From the NCBI GenBank assembly GCA_954871525.1, contig OX940869.1, positions 21,976,001-22,040,000 of the forward strand: DNA of 64,000 nucleotides. The letters run 5' to 3'. This document shows positions 42,794-56,055 of this stretch, in pieces (the first letter of the stretch is position 1; each line of letters opens with the position of its first letter). Below the pieces are notes generated by a model. The model saw only the letters and a program-made list of their open reading frames with translations, searched no databases and had not been told where the DNA came from. The translations under genes and the position numbers were made by a program. This DNA comes from Parietaria judaica. Taxonomy: Eukaryota > Streptophyta > Magnoliopsida > Rosales > Urticaceae.

Positions 42794-42917
42794 CCAGCGA
42801 CATATCAACAATATTTGGGACAACAACTTCTAAGGAATATCGTTTTGCATATCTTCAAAAAGAGATATATCGTTGATATACCAACCGATTTCCGCAATAT
42901 TTTGAAGCATGCTCTTA

Positions 42918-43636
42918 GAGCAGCTCCACTGGAGCTGTATAATGCACGCCAAAATAGCGTGAAAGCTCCAACCGAGCTTTAAACTCTACGCTATTATAGT
43001 GTGGAACTGATTTTGTGAACAGTGTCGCGCTATATGTAGCGCTACATTGTTCACCGCGCTAAAAACTTTTTTTTTTGCTTTTTAGTCCTTTAAAACTCTT
43101 AAAATTATATAAATATCAAAAGTTTATAAATTTATTTAATATTTATCCTCAATATTAATTATAAAGAGTAATTATATGTCTTAAAAACTGTTTTCGGTAG
43201 GCTAAAGTATTCAACTTATAAAAATATGTTATTCTACATAATTTAAAAGACCATAATGATATTTGCACAAACACAATTATATTAAAAATTCATACATAAC
43301 ACGATTACATAGAAAGTAGTACAAAACACAATTACACTAGAATTAAAAGAGAGCATAAATAATTTAAAGACTGAAAATACATTAAAAAATATAATCAAAT
43401 AAAATTTCAATAGATAAGTTAATGTTTTGCCGAGTGATTTTAAGTAATTTGAATAAGTGATCTAATTAAGAATTAATAAATAAATACGGGGTATGAGTGT
43501 AAATACAATATAAAGAGAATGAAAATAAAGTGAGATATAGAGTGAGAAATATAGTTCGGTTGGAGTTGATATATTGTGTACTAAGAAATAGAGTGAGAAA
43601 TAGAGTGAAAAATAAAGTGATCGGTTAGAGATTGTC
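42918..43636. mobile_element. Probable Harbinger-type MITE, 719 bp
   Basis: The left end reads TTA-GAGCAGCTCCACTGGAG and the right end reads CGGTTAGAGATTGTC-TTA, whose complement GACAATCTC resembles the left end. TTA flanks both sides (42915-42917 and 43637-43639), the Harbinger target size. The interior is AT-rich with repeats of GAGTGAGAAATAGAGTG near the right end. There is no transposase. The inverted repeats are weak, so this is tentative. Confidence 0.4.
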
Positions 43637-43639
43637 TTA

Positions 43640-45280
43640 ATAGTTTCCGCCAACTGTACACTTTTTGGGAGCTAATTAAACTGTTTGAAATACTTGGCTC
43701 CTGTGTACGACAAGTTTAATAAGTTGACTTTGACATTCTCGCATCCGTGTTGACCATAAGTTTTATATACTCAATTTATTTTTTACAAGTTGTAATTAGC
43801 TTAAGCCGTCACCAATGTTCTTGACGAGGATAGATGGATGAGTTTCAACTTATCACATTTCTTACTCTTACGTGGAAATGGGCTACCTCATAAGCTAATA
43901 ATTAGTTGGCTATTGGGATGGAATAAATTAATTAATTAATACTATTTAATTTCACAATTTTAACTCTATAAATATTAGTTGAGAGAGAGATATTAGACTA
44001 TTAGTATAGCTTGAGATCTGATTTCTCAACCATTAGACCATCCTCTCAAGTTTTGGACAATTAATTCTTTGAATCTTAATGAGAAACAACTCACTAAATA
44101 CATTATTTTAAACAACTCACTAAATCGCAATCAATGCATGGTGGACAATTAATGTATATATACATTTCTACCCTTTTTATTGATTCCTACAAATTTTATA
44201 ATATAATTCTTGATTAATTTAGTATTGGACTTCTAGGATTTTGATAATTCTTAAATTTCCTCAACGACATATTGGAGGCCGAAAGCAAAAGCATAGTTTG
44301 TCTATAAAAAACAAAAAAACGTGAATCAAACCATTCTTTTTTCTTTTTGTATCAACGAAAAGTATACAAACATGAGGAATACTAATCCATTCTAAAAACC
44401 AAACCATGAATACGCTGCTGTAGACCAGATAGAATGTAATTATATATGAAAAATATGAAACGAAAGAAGTATGAAACCACATTAGGCGTGACAACTTTGA
44501 AAGGTAGACGTGTATTTATCTAGCTGTGTTTAGTTTTGGATTACTAAGCAAATGGTGTTATCAACTCTCATCACGAAGATTCCTTTTTCTTTTGATTCGT
44601 TAAAAACAACTTCACATAATTGACAAAATACAACACTTCACATCACATCACATCACATCACATCATATTATATATCTCTCTCTCTCATAAGCCTTATTGT
44701 GAAGTTATCAAGATTACAAATCTAGTAGGGACTTCAATTTCATACCCTATACACGAATACTAAACGCAATTGCCCTTAAATTTGGTGATAATCGCGGCAA
44801 AAATATCTAAATTCTGTCCAACTGAATCGACATGGTCCAGAATTTAAAAAAAAAAAAAAAGTACAAGTATCAAAAGTCAAAAAATGTAAGGCGGCATATT
44901 TTTTCACCAATTTTTTTTATCAAATGAGAGAAGATGCAAGATGGTTGGATGAGCACATTAATGTGTATTTTATATATGATTTAGTAGCGCTATGCTAAAA
45001 AAATAGACCTAACACGCGTAAAAAAAATAGATAAAAAAATGCATTGTCTCACATTTGTTGATTTTGAGTATTTTTGCCGCTATTTTTTTTTTACTTTGAA
45101 CCTCGGCCGCCTTAATTTGGCAAAGTGTGGGTACTTTTATCGCGATTATTCCATAAATTTATGATAGAGAATGTCAACGGAGAGAGAAACAGAGCACACT
45201 TGGTCAACTCAGCTAATCTCATTAGCTTGAGAGGAATTGTTCAATCTTCAAATCTCAAAGCAACTATTCCATTTTGTCTC
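43640..45280. other. Intergenic region upstream of the PHO1 homologue
   Basis: AT-rich. I see no gene. A (CATCA)n microsatellite lies at about 44640-44668, followed by (CT)n. I looked for the PHR1-binding motif GNATATNC near the gene and did not find one. Confidence 0.5.
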
Positions 45281-45283
45281 CCT

Positions 45284-45292
45284 CTATATATA
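45284..45292 (+). promoter_or_regulatory. TATA box of the PHO1 homologue
   Basis: CTATATATATTTATG lies 110 bp upstream of the ATG at 45399, a normal plant spacing with an ~80-nt leader. Another TATATATT lies at 45318 and could serve instead. Confidence 0.45.
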
Positions 45293-45398
45293 TTTATGAA
45301 CTCGCTACACAAGTTTTTATATATTATTCCAAAATATCCCAGTTCTTCTCGTAGAGCCATAGACACAGTTGAGTAATACCAGTAGATGAGCAAAGAAG

Positions 45399-48300
45399 AT
45401 GAAGTTTGGGAAAGAATTCACGTCGCAAATGGTGCCGGAATGGCAACAAGCCTACATGGACTATAATACCCTCAAGACCATCCTCAAAGAGATCATGAAT
45501 TTCCGGCAGAGAAACGCCGCTACATCGGCCAAGTCGAATCCGAAGGGCTCCCTGAAAAGAAAAGTCTCGCTCTACCGAGCCTTCAGCGGGCTGACGACAA
45601 GAAACTCGCCTCGGAAGCGCGAGGACGAGCCCATCATGGTGGGCGCGGTGCAGCAGGGCGGCTCCGAGGAGCGCTACCAGACCATGTTCTTGATGTCCTC
45701 CGACGATGGCGGCGAGTATGAGCTTGTTTTCTTCAGGCGCCTCGATGGGGAGTTTAACAAGGTCGTCAACTTCTACAAAAAGAAAGTCGAGGAGGTCGTC
45801 GAGGAGGCCGAAGAGTTGACTCGCCAGATGAACGTCTTGATCGCCTTGAGAATCAAGGTCGAGAATCCAGAGGTTAAGGTATGACGCGTTTCCATCTCAA
45901 AACAAGTTGGAAATTAGAAGAGTAACTTTAGGACGATTTTCGGTCCCTCATTTTCGACTGGATCCCATTAAAATTTTGTAGCGAATTTGTTTTAAGTATT
46001 GTGGATTCATCCAAATATGTTCCTAAGTTACTTTATGGAGACGCTTTTTAGCTCATTCATTTTGCGTCGAATTTTGTTATATTTCGAGCAGAACTCATTT
46101 GACTTTATGAGACTCTCATATTATGCCAAGTACTAACGTCAATCAAAACTCGTGATATCATAAACCTTGTTAAGTCTCTTTTATCTTTCTCTTTCCTAAG
46201 GAATTCAAGAGCAATTCGAGACGACAGGGCGGGTCAAAGTCCAGCCATGCCGGAGGGACGCGAATGCAAGCGATTCAAGAGGTAGAGATGAGCTCAGCGG
46301 AGGAAGGAGAGATTGGCATGCACGGGCTCAGGCCGAATTCTCTTGAGATTCTGGACCACGTGAAGATCCACGTGGAACCGGAGACTCCGAAGTCAACGCT
46401 CCTCGGAATCCTCACGGGGTCGACGTCGGACTTGTCATTCAGCAAAGAGGAGCTGAAGAAGTCGGAGGAGTTGATGACGAAGGCTTTCATGGAGTTCCAT
46501 CACAAGCTCAGGCTACTGAAGAGCTACTGGTACGAAGCTCATCTGCTTCTCTTTTGTGTTGTCTTCAATGGTGTTTAACTTGTGATTGGCTTGGTCAGTT
46601 TTATGAACCAATTGGCTTTCTCAAAGATCATGAAGAAGTACGACAAGGTTAGATCAAACTCTGGTACTTTTTCCATTGATTTGAGCTTGACACGGTGATC
46701 TAAAAGAAGTGTTGATTATCTAGGTGACTTTGAGGAATGCTTCAAAATCATACCTGGACATGGTGGATAAATCATATCTCGGAAGCTGCGACGAAGTGAT
46801 GAAGCTGATGGAGAGATCCGAGGCTGCGTTCGTGAAGCATTTCTCCAACGGTAACCGTCAAAAAGCGATGAACGTTTTGAGGCCGAAAAGGCGAAAGGAG
46901 AGGCACAGGATTACCTTCTTCATGGGTAAGATAATTTGATCAAATAATACACTCATTGCCGTGTCTTTTGTTGTTGTTGTTGTTTCTTCTCTGACTTTTC
47001 GGAACTCACAACGCAGGTCTTTTCACGGGCTGCGCAATCGCTCTCATAGTGACCATCCTCGTCCTTATACAGTCGAGAAATCTCCTCTCACGTGAACGCA
47101 ATGAGGACCGGAAAGAGTACATGAATATCGTATTTCCTCTTTATACGTGAGTTCCTTCTGCTCTAAGATAGTGTTAGGTTAAAGTTCTACAATAAATTTG
47201 GCTCACCGGAAAGTGAGTAACCGAAATATTTGGTTTTAAAGCAGATTGGTTATACAATTAGTTTGACAATTTTGAAATCGGAACCGTTTCGTCCACCTTA
47301 AATCGGGTTTTAACCAAAAATGGCTTTGATTGCAGCTTGTTTGGATTCATAGTCCTACATATGATCCTGTACTCTGCGAACATCTTCTTTTGGAGGCGTT
47401 ACAAAGTGAACTACCCTTTCATATTTGGGTTCAAGGAAGGAACAGATATGAGCTACAGAAAAGTGCTGCTTCTCAGCTCCGGCCTCTCCGTGCTTACTTT
47501 GGCCGCTGTGGCCTCCAATCTCGACATGGACATGGAACGACACCCGAGCCTTAAAGACTTGCCAGAATTTGTCCCGCTCATCCTAGTCGGAGTAAGTTAT
47601 TATTGCACAAACCCCTCAAAATCATCTCTGTTACAACTGCTTCTAATAATTGGAACGCCTCTCGCTTCAGGTTCTCCTTATCATAATGTTCTGCCCATTC
47701 AACATAATCTATCGCTCGAGTCGTTTCTTCTTCGTCCGCTGCGTATTCCGTTGTCTTCTTGCTCCACTCTACAAGGTAACAGAAGCAAAGTTTTTCCCGG
47801 TTTGGTGACTCTGCAATGAAGAACAATGTTGAGCTTTCAAATGCTTCATTTGCAGGTTATCTTCACGGACTTTTTCTTGGCTGATCAGCTTACAAGCGAG
47901 GTTCGAACTTATAACTTGCTACGGCCTTGTATATTTACAATGTCAGTAATTTACTCGAATCGACCTAATCTTTCGATAATGGCTCAACAAACCAGGTTCA
48001 AGCCTTCAGAAGCTTACAGTTCTACGTGTGTTACTACATCTGGGGAGATTTCAGAGAGATAGAATCCAAGTGCCTGAAAAGCAATGTGTACAAAGCTTTC
48101 TACATCGTCGTCGCGATTATTCCATACTGGATGCGCCTCCTTCAGGTGTTTCTTCGCACACACATGCTCTTTTACCCTTGTTCACCCGAGTTTACGACGT
48201 AGTTAATGTTAACAGGCTTAATTATCAAGAAAGATTTTAATAATCCTTTTGCGGTGCAGTGCATAAGGCGTTTGATAGAGGAGAAAGGCGCGATGCACGC

Positions 48301-49262
48301 TCTCAACGGCGGGAAGTACTTCTCGATCATCATCGCGCTGTCCGCTAGAACAATCTTGGAGCAGAGGCGGCTGATGGTTCCTGAGAACAACCATACCACT
48401 TTTCTTATCGTTGCATGGTCCACCTCAGGGGTTGCAACGGTTTACGCAACGTGTTGGGACCTCTTCGTGGATTGGGGGCTTCTCCAGAGGAAGTCGAAGA
48501 ACCGATGGCTGCGGGACAAGCTCATCGTGCCCAACAAGGCCGTCTACTTCGTAGCAATCGTACGGGAATCTCTCTCACTGTAAATTATCATCCTTCTTCT
48601 TCAGTGGCTAAATGGGCACATTTTGTTTGCAGGTTTTGAACTGTGTGCTTAGACTGGCGTGGATGCAGACAGTCATGGGATTCAATATTTCGTTTCTCCA
48701 CAAGAAGGCCACTATTACAGTTGTTGCCTGCTTGGAAATCATTCGCCGAGGCATCTGGAATTTCTTCAGGTCATCATCTTTAAGCTGTTTTTAGAATTTT
48801 GACTTAAATCTCCAAATAAAAAGCACAAATAGCAAAACGAAAAATGAAATTGACACCACAAATAATTGTGGTTTGCTCCCATTGCAGAAGGTACGTACAG
48901 CCGCTTGTAAATCTCGATCGACCATAATCTTAATTAGAGTTCGATTACACCCTCTACACCTCATCGATGGCTACAAAGCCATATAAGCGAAAATACTTAA
49001 AAACACAATAAGCCATGTGGAAAATTTAAAATACTCTTAGCTAGATAACTCTAATTAAAATTAGCTTTGAGTGTTTGCGTCGGATCTTCGTAGCATTTCC
49101 GAGTAGATTAAACTTCACACTCAACAACAACAAAGAGTAAAACTTGCAGTGTTTCATTTTGTCAGGTTGGAGAACGAGCACTTGAACAACGTCGGAAAGT
49201 ACCGAGCATTCAAATCGGTGCCTCTGCCTTTCAACTACGACGATGCCGAGAAATATTCTTGA
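45399..49262 (+). CDS. PHO1-like: PHO1-family phosphate exporter (SPX-EXS), PHO1;H3-like
   Basis: Twelve exons: 45399-45878, 46201-46529, 46599-46647, 46724-46925, 47017-47146, 47336-47591, 47671-47775, 47856-47900, 47996-48145, 48260-48559, 48633-48769, 49166-49262 (TGA). All introns are GT-AG and every junction keeps frame; total 759 aa, the usual family length. The N-terminal SPX domain (residues 1 to ~330) starts [15 protein letters not shown], is split by the usual variable linker, and has the lysine cluster KIMKKYDK (~279-286), which in this family binds inositol pyrophosphates. Membrane helices follow ([37 protein letters not shown], and others). A C-terminal EXS domain has [41 protein letters not shown] and [23 protein letters not shown]1 proteins move phosphate out of cells or into xylem, acting in Golgi/plasma membrane. 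The N-terminus suggests the PHO1;H2-H8 clade. No defect is seen. Confidence 0.93.
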
Positions 49263-49615
49263 CACTTGGCATCATAAAGGAAATATCCAAGCTCGATCTT
49301 GTTCTACATGCACATAATTCCTTATCTCGTCCATTTTTTTTTCTTTTTCTCTTTTCTGTGTTCATTTTTGTTCCGAGATAGAACATATTGTATATGTGTA
49401 TTCGGTTAAGCAAGCCCTGCCGCCAGCTTCCACCCAGACAAAAAAAAAAAGCGTGAGCTCCTAGCGCGAAAGGTTGCTTTACTAAATAATATAAGGCTCT
49501 CGAAGACCAATACAATAAGGGGCGTTGAAAAAGCGAGCCTAGAGTAGCAGCCTATTACATACATTTTTCAGGCCCCTTTACTTTTTTTGTTTAGTAAATT
49601 GCTAGCTGAAGCTCA
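49263..49615 (+). other. 3' flank of the PHO1 homologue
   Basis: 3' UTR and short intergenic DNA with T-rich stretches. I see no other gene before the LTR at 49616. Confidence 0.5.
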
Positions 49616-51715
49616 TGTAACGCCCCTAGATGAGGGTTAGTAGAATAAAACAAAAACGACTTTTTAAACTTTGACCGGTCAATGACACATCATCATACAA
49701 ATGACACTGTTGAATATTCAACATCCACATCGATAAACACATAGTTCCTGCCCATGGGACTTAAACCGACAATACAAACATCAACGACCACAGTTTATAC
49801 AACACCATAAAACGACAAATATAAAATACCACCATCACATTATCCTTAATTTAATCCATTACATGTCCTAAATAAAAGATCGACACAAAACACGGAATTC
49901 ACCTCGACGATGACTAGGTACGGGTAGCCAATATCAACACGTGGACCTTCCCAAATCAACTACTCCTCGTCTAGGGTCTGACACTGAGCACCACCTGTAA
50001 CTGGAAGGAAAAAGATGTATATGGAAGGGGTGAGCACCACATGCTCAGTAGGGAATCTATTACCAATTCTCTTTACCGAACCTTTATTAATCAAATTTCA
50101 ATTAAATAAATTAACTATCAACATAAATCATTAGCTCGTCATTATCATCATTTTATCACAATAATATAAATAAATAAATAAATATACTCCACAAAAGTCA
50201 AATCATTTCGGTGGACCATGCCGAGTCACCTCGCGCCTTTACTCCACTATATCTCATCGAGTCCTCAAGGCAACGAGCACAGGTGGACTAGAAGTCCCTA
50301 ACCGTAACTCGCCCTCGACTCGGGATCCTAATCACCCCCAAAAGTGGCCAGTTTGCCATGGGCCGAAATGTTGACTTTTGGGTCACCAATCATACCCATA
50401 TCCGTATCCATATCTGGCCTACTCCGCAGTATTCAGCCGCTTGTCAGCAGCTCCAATCACATCATCCGCCCGCAGCGGGTACCATATCATCATACACATC
50501 ATCCGCCCGAAGCGGGTACCATATCATCACACGTCATACTGATGTAACCATAAACATAAATATAATAACGAGCATCAATCCGATGTAACCATACCTGGTA
50601 TCCAGCCTCGTTATCAAGCGACGACAATCACGATATTAACTTTTATCTTTTAATTAAAACAACATTTTATTAATTCCAATTTTTAACCTATCCGGTTCAA
50701 TCTTAATTAAATCGTTGGTTTCTACATTCATTTTAAATAGCGAGAAAAGGTAATAGCCCCTAACTCAAATCGTGGAAACTTTGATCGATAGACTAACTAG
50801 TCGAAGATGTGAGTTCGTCTTGGCCCTGAGATCGATGATCAGAGACTTCGGGATCCGTTGAACTATTCAAAACGGGTAGTTCGGGCAGCACGGTCTTCGA
50901 GGCGACCACGGGACGACTATCCGCGCCAACTATAACACCGATACCATCCATAAGTCAAATATTACTAAGATTGGAATTCAAATTGTCAATCAAAAACCCG
51001 ATTTGCTGAAATTTAACCCGGGCCAAATTCCCGTCGGGCACGCAAAACGAGGAAGCAAAACGGGCATCAATTCGACGATTTAATACTTCTCCTTGCTTAA
51101 TTCGACTGTTCTAAACGCAATGGCGAAGTCAATTTCATCAATCAAGGCCCATAACATACCTAATTTGATCATCTAAAATCAGGAACTAAGGGAAGGAAAA
51201 TCGAGCTTACCGGGAGTCCGATGACAATTCCGATCGAGGGCTTTCAATCTCTTCGACGAGGGCTTCAAAACCCCTAAGCTAATTTTGGGATCGGAAACTG
51301 ACAGCGACGGCCGACGACGGCGAGGTGGCACCACCAACAGAATCTAATAGGCTTCATGAACATTATTCCGGTGTTAGACTTCTCAAAATCAAACCGAAAT
51401 TAAAAAGATCTAGAGTTTTAAACCTGCACCTTCCGGCGAACACTCCGGTCAAACACCACCACCTCCGGTCGACTTCCGCCTAGTAATATGTTCGCCTTCT
51501 CGAGAGCTTTCCAACGGTACCAAGATCTTGTCGATCGGAGCTCCGGTGACCGAGTTGTGAAGCTTTGAATCTTGGTGAGTGGGATAGAGGAGAGAGAGAG
51601 GAGCTCGGGAAGAAAAAAAAGGGGGGGGGGGGGAAGGTATCGATCCCTTTTTACTGACTCTTTTTTTTATATATATTAATATATACATATATATTATTAT
51701 ATTAGCGGTTTTACA
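49616..51715 (+). repeat. Probable solo LTR of a Del-type Gypsy element, ~2.1 kb
   Basis: It starts TGTAACGCCCCTAGATG, a common start of long plant Gypsy LTRs, and ends near GGTTTTACA at 51715. Flanks are GCTCA (49611-49615) and TCTCA (51716-51720), a 5-bp target duplication with one mismatch. There is no PBS, gag or pol next to it. The interior holds a TTACTCACC/GGTGAGCACCACATGCTCAG region like that in other Del LTRs, tandem ATCATCCGCCCG-AGCGGGTACCATATCATC copies at about 50460-50530, and a polyG run at 51620. Confidence 0.5.
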
Positions 51716-51922
51716 TCTCAAGGCAGTAGAGAAAGAACAAATACAAATTAGATAGCCATGTACTTATACAAGCATGGCCATTACATTATATTTATATATA
51801 TATATATATATTTCAAATATTACAAACAAAATTTAAAGAGAAGCGAACTATCTAAACTTAAAGTTCTCCCTCGAACAAATGTCATCGTTTACAAAAGACG
51901 AAGTAAAATCCGGGTGCGAAGG

Positions 51923-54900
51923 CTACCAATGATAACCAAAAATTTTAGCACTAAAAGTAGCTAATACATCGGCTACTCTATTTCCCTCTTGAAAGATATG
52001 AGATACTCTGAAATTAATGATTTCCACATAGCGGATGCATTTGGAGCAACGTGCCCGCAACTTCCAAGGATTCCAAACTCGATTTCTTCTAAAAAAGTTG
52101 GACGACGTATGTAGAATCGCACTCGAGCCACAGGTTATCCCAATGAAATTCCATAGCCTTTTCCATCGCAAATACTACAGCCATCACTTCAGCTTCATAC
52201 GTGTAAGCGGACTCAATATTGAAAGAGAACGAGCCATGAGGAAATCCACGAGAGGTTCTAAAAATTCCTCCAACTCCCGCCACTCCCAGAGTTCCCATAG
52301 AAGAGTCGTCTGTGTTACATTTTAACCACGTTGTAGGAGGAAAACGCCATAAAACAAGAATGATTTTTGGAGCGTCTCTAGGTTGAATGTCAATGCCAAA
52401 AATCTTCAATACTCTGAGATCTTCTAAAGTGCTTCCCGTCCCCATCTTGAAGAAATGGGCTTCCTTGATAAGTCGCCAGACATTTCTCAAAAAAGTGTGA
52501 ATGTTAGGAATCTCGTCATCAAATACACATGCATTTCTAGTGCGTCAAATTAGCCATATTGTCGAAATAATAGCAATATTTTAAAGCACAAAAACTTCAG
52601 GGTTTAAATTAATAGAAGAAGCGTCGGAGAGTAACAAGGCTAGCGACCCTCCTCTATTAATAGTTTTAAGAAAAATACCAGAGATAGCTGCCCAAACCGA
52701 ACCCGCAAAATTGCAATGAGTAAATATATGCTCAGAGTCTTCCACCTGGTTATGGCATAAACGACACAAAGAAGCTAACGAGAATTATTTCTTCTGCAAC
52801 ATTGGCTCCGTTGGAAGGAAGCCTAAGAGAGCTCTCCAACAAGTAATAGACCACGACGATGGAAGAAATTCTTTCCATAAAAACTTTTGCCACTGAGGAA
52901 ACAAATTATGGTTAGAGCAAAATTTATTGTACATGGATTTTACCGAGAACTTACCATCATTTTTGGGTTGCCAAACACACACATCATCTATCTCCTCGAT
53001 AAATATATAATTCATGATTTCATCGGAGAGTCTGGTCGACAAGGTCAAGGGAAAATTCCAACTATCATCAACTCGGTAATCAGAAACTTTAGCCGTGAGA
53101 TTGATTCTATATCTTGCAAAGGAATATTTTCTTTATTCGTTACACAAGGATACAACCAATTATCGAGCCAAAAGTTCCTATTTGATTGTTTATTTATCAA
53201 ACAAACCACATTATTTGCGACCAACGAGAAACAAGGTTTCAACGAACGCCAGATGGAAGAGGAAATAACGCTAAAGATCATATTTTTCATTAAACTCAAC
53301 GGGAAAGAGCTAGTTCTTATGAATTGTCAAGAAAGATTTCCAAGCATGGCCTTATTAAGCGCACTCAAACTTATCACACCGATGCCACCATCTGAAATAG
53401 ATAGACAACAAATATCCCAAGGCACAGTTACCAATTTTCTACAATCAATTGAGCCCGACCAAATAAAGTTTCTCACAAATTTTTCCAATTTCGAAAAAAG
53501 ACTTTTTTGGCCAAGCATAGACCAAGAAAGAGTGGAGAAAAGAACTTTGAACTACCGATTTCACAAGAGTGATCCTACCCGCCAAAGATAACGAAGAGTC
53601 TTTCCAATTAGCAAACTTACTCAAGATTTTATCTGTCACTGGTTGCAACCATTTTTTCCTTAGAGCGCCTTTATATAAAGGAATTCCGAGATATTGAAAC
53701 GGCAATGAAATTTGTTTAAATTTGAGGGAGTTAACAATGCTCAGCTTCCTATGATTACAAACTTTATCACTAAAAATAACACTAGATTTTTACCAATTAA
53801 CAACTTGACCCGAAAGAGAAGAATATATATCGAAAACCTCAGTGATTGCGCGCACATTTCTTTTAGTAGCAACACCAATTAACAGAATATCATCCGCATA
53901 TAATAAATGAGAAGTGAAACGAGTATAACTCGTGTACCTTATAACTTTTCATTTATTGTCCTCCACATATTTGCTAATAAGTCGGCTTAGAAAGTCTTCA
54001 GCAATGACTAATAGAAGAGGTGATAAAGGATCTCCTTAACGAGCACATCTTTTGCATTTAAAATAACTTTTAGCCGAACCATTTAGCATTATGGATATTC
54101 TAGCCGAAGAGAAGATCTCAAGAATCCAGTCTCTAAACTTTAAAGAGAATCCGAAAGCCTCCAAAACATCAAGAATGAAATCCCAATCCATAGTATTTAA
54201 AGCTTTCCTAATATCGATCTTCAATGCCATATTGCCACCAAATTTATTTTTATCCAATACATTTATTCCTTCAGAAGCAACCATTATACAATGAGCGATG
54301 TTTCGTCCCTTGACAAAGCCAAACTGATTCCTTGATACTATACCACCTGCAATGATAGAGAGTCTCTCTGTCAGAATTTTTGTAATTATTTTAAAGCAAA
54401 AGTTGCTCAAAATATTTGGTCTGAAATTATCAATTTCCATAGCTTCTTTAACTTTGGTGATGAGAACCATTAAACTTGAGTTAAGCCCGGTCAAAATTGT
54501 TGCATTATTAAAAAATAAACTTTGCACACACTGACAGACGTCTGACCCGACAATGTCCCAAAATGCTTGAAAAAATTTACCATTGAATCCATATGTACCC
54601 GGCGCACTATTACCATCCATGTTAAAAACCATAGCGCGAATCTCGTCAAAAGAAGGGGTTGTTGTGAGCACATTGTTCTCAGCATCCCCAACAGAGAAGA
54701 GAATGACAGTTTTTACGAACTCAATATTTTGGGAAGAGTGAGACGTTGGACAAAAAATGTCTTCATAAAAACGAACAATGTGCGTAGAGATATCATTCCG
54801 GATCACAGAAAGCATACCGTTAATTCGTAGAGAGTTTACTGATTTACCCGATTTACAAATTGACACCGAGCGGTGGAAAAAAGAAGAATTTTGATCCCCG

Positions 54901-56055
54901 CTCTTCCAACCAATTATTTTGACTTTTCTCCTTTAGAAAGGTCTCATTTTGCTTAAGAGCCAAATCCAACTCGGAATGTGCCATAATTTCTTTAGCAAAT
55001 AGAGACTCAGAGAAACCATCACGAGCAACTTCAGCATCAACAATCTGTTTTTCCAGGATGACCAAAAACCTCTTTATTCCAGATCTTCAAAGTTTTGCGT
55101 AATAGTTTGAGCTTGATACAAAGTGCTTGCATAGGAGCTATACCCGGAGTATCAAGCCAATTAGATGCAATAAAGTTTCGCAAATCTGGGTGAGTAAGCC
55201 ACATACCTTGGAAAGCAATAGTCTTTTGTTGGTCATGGCGACAATTAATAATCAAGGGGCTGTGGTCCGAGTAACGACGAGGCAAAGACGAGCACGAAAT
55301 CGAGTTCTAATAATCTTGACAATGCTTGTTAACCATCGCTCGGTCAAGAAGGCATTCCACTCTCTCATCTCTTGATCTTCCATTGCACCAAGTATATTTT
55401 GCTCCAGTTAATGGAACATCAACAAGGTTACAGTCATCAGCGAAAACTTTAAAATCGTGGCTAGAGATAATAGATTGAGGCCTACCTGATTTTTCATGCG
55501 CCCCTTTGATCGCATTAAAGTCGCCAAATACGTTAAGGAGAAGTTATACTAGAAGTTAAATTCAATAAATCAGAGTATAGATTTCTTCGGGCCATCAAAG
55601 CAGTGGAGGCATAAACACACGAAAAACCATGATCGACCCCATTTATAGAAGTAGTAAAGCTAACATGTTGATCCCCGATACTCACGAAGCTCGGCGGCTC
55701 AATAGAACTTTTCCGCAATACCCATAATGATGGAAAATGAGAATTATTTGACTCAAGAAAAGCAAGATCCAAAGAAACCCAATACATTTCTGGATTCAAA
55801 TTAAAAGCGATCATCGGCTCAGCTAAGCAAACAAAGTCAGGCGCAAAACACTTACAGTAATTAGCAAGGCATCTTTGAGTATTCCTCTTCGCCAAGATCC
55901 AAAGAAACCCAATACATTTCTGGATTCAAATTAAAAGCGATCATCGGCTCAGCTAAGCAAACAAAGTCAGGCGCAAAACACTTACTGTAATTAGCGAGGC
56001 ATCTTTGAGTATTCCTGTTCGCCAAGCCCCTACAGTTCCAAAAAAGGACAATCAT
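51923..56055 (-). pseudogene. LINE ORF2: APE endonuclease, RT, zf-RVT, RNase H, decayed
   Basis: Endonuclease: MIVLFWNCRGLANRN at 56055, then VCLAEPMIAF, and the closing motif RRYSDHSPLIINC (about 55270). Linker: EERGSKFFF (about 54880). RT: GNSAPGTYGFNGKFF, IDNFRPNILSNF, NQFGFVKGRNIAH, MALKIDIRKALNTMDWDF and catalytic YADD (53900-53889). Then MPFQYLGIPLYKG (about 53700), SDGGIGV and the zf-RVT segment CRLCHNQVEDSEHIFTHC (about 52760). RNase H: WLKCNTDDSSMG, YEAEVMAVVFAM and LECDS; its end GNRVADVLATF is at about 51970. The D, E, D residues of RNase H are present. Frames break several times (near 52500, 53300, 53720, 54030, 55500). A 130-bp tandem duplication lies in the endonuclease. Confidence 0.85.
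55766..56025. repeat. 130-bp tandem duplication inside the LINE endonuclease
   Basis: Two head-to-tail copies (55766-55895 and 55896-56025) are nearly identical, both containing GATCCAAAGAAACCCAATAC and ATTAAAAGCGATCATCGGCT. The duplication repeats the codons for NTQRCLANY to YWVSLDL and breaks the frame. Confidence 0.85.

Noticed and set aside
43462..43653. Minus-strand frame with SLYFSLYF repeats
   Set aside because: Produced by the GAGTGAGAAATA repeats at the MITE end.
45000..45398. PHR1-binding sites (GNATATNC) upstream of the PHO1 homologue
   Set aside because: I scanned by eye and found only partial matches; the same holds for the SPX upstream region.
48880..48895. Possible 3-nt micro-exon (TTGCAG-AAG-GTACGT) in the last PHO1 intron
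   Set aside because: The direct join 48769/49166 already gives the family sequence [12 protein letters not shown]; adding one codon has no support.
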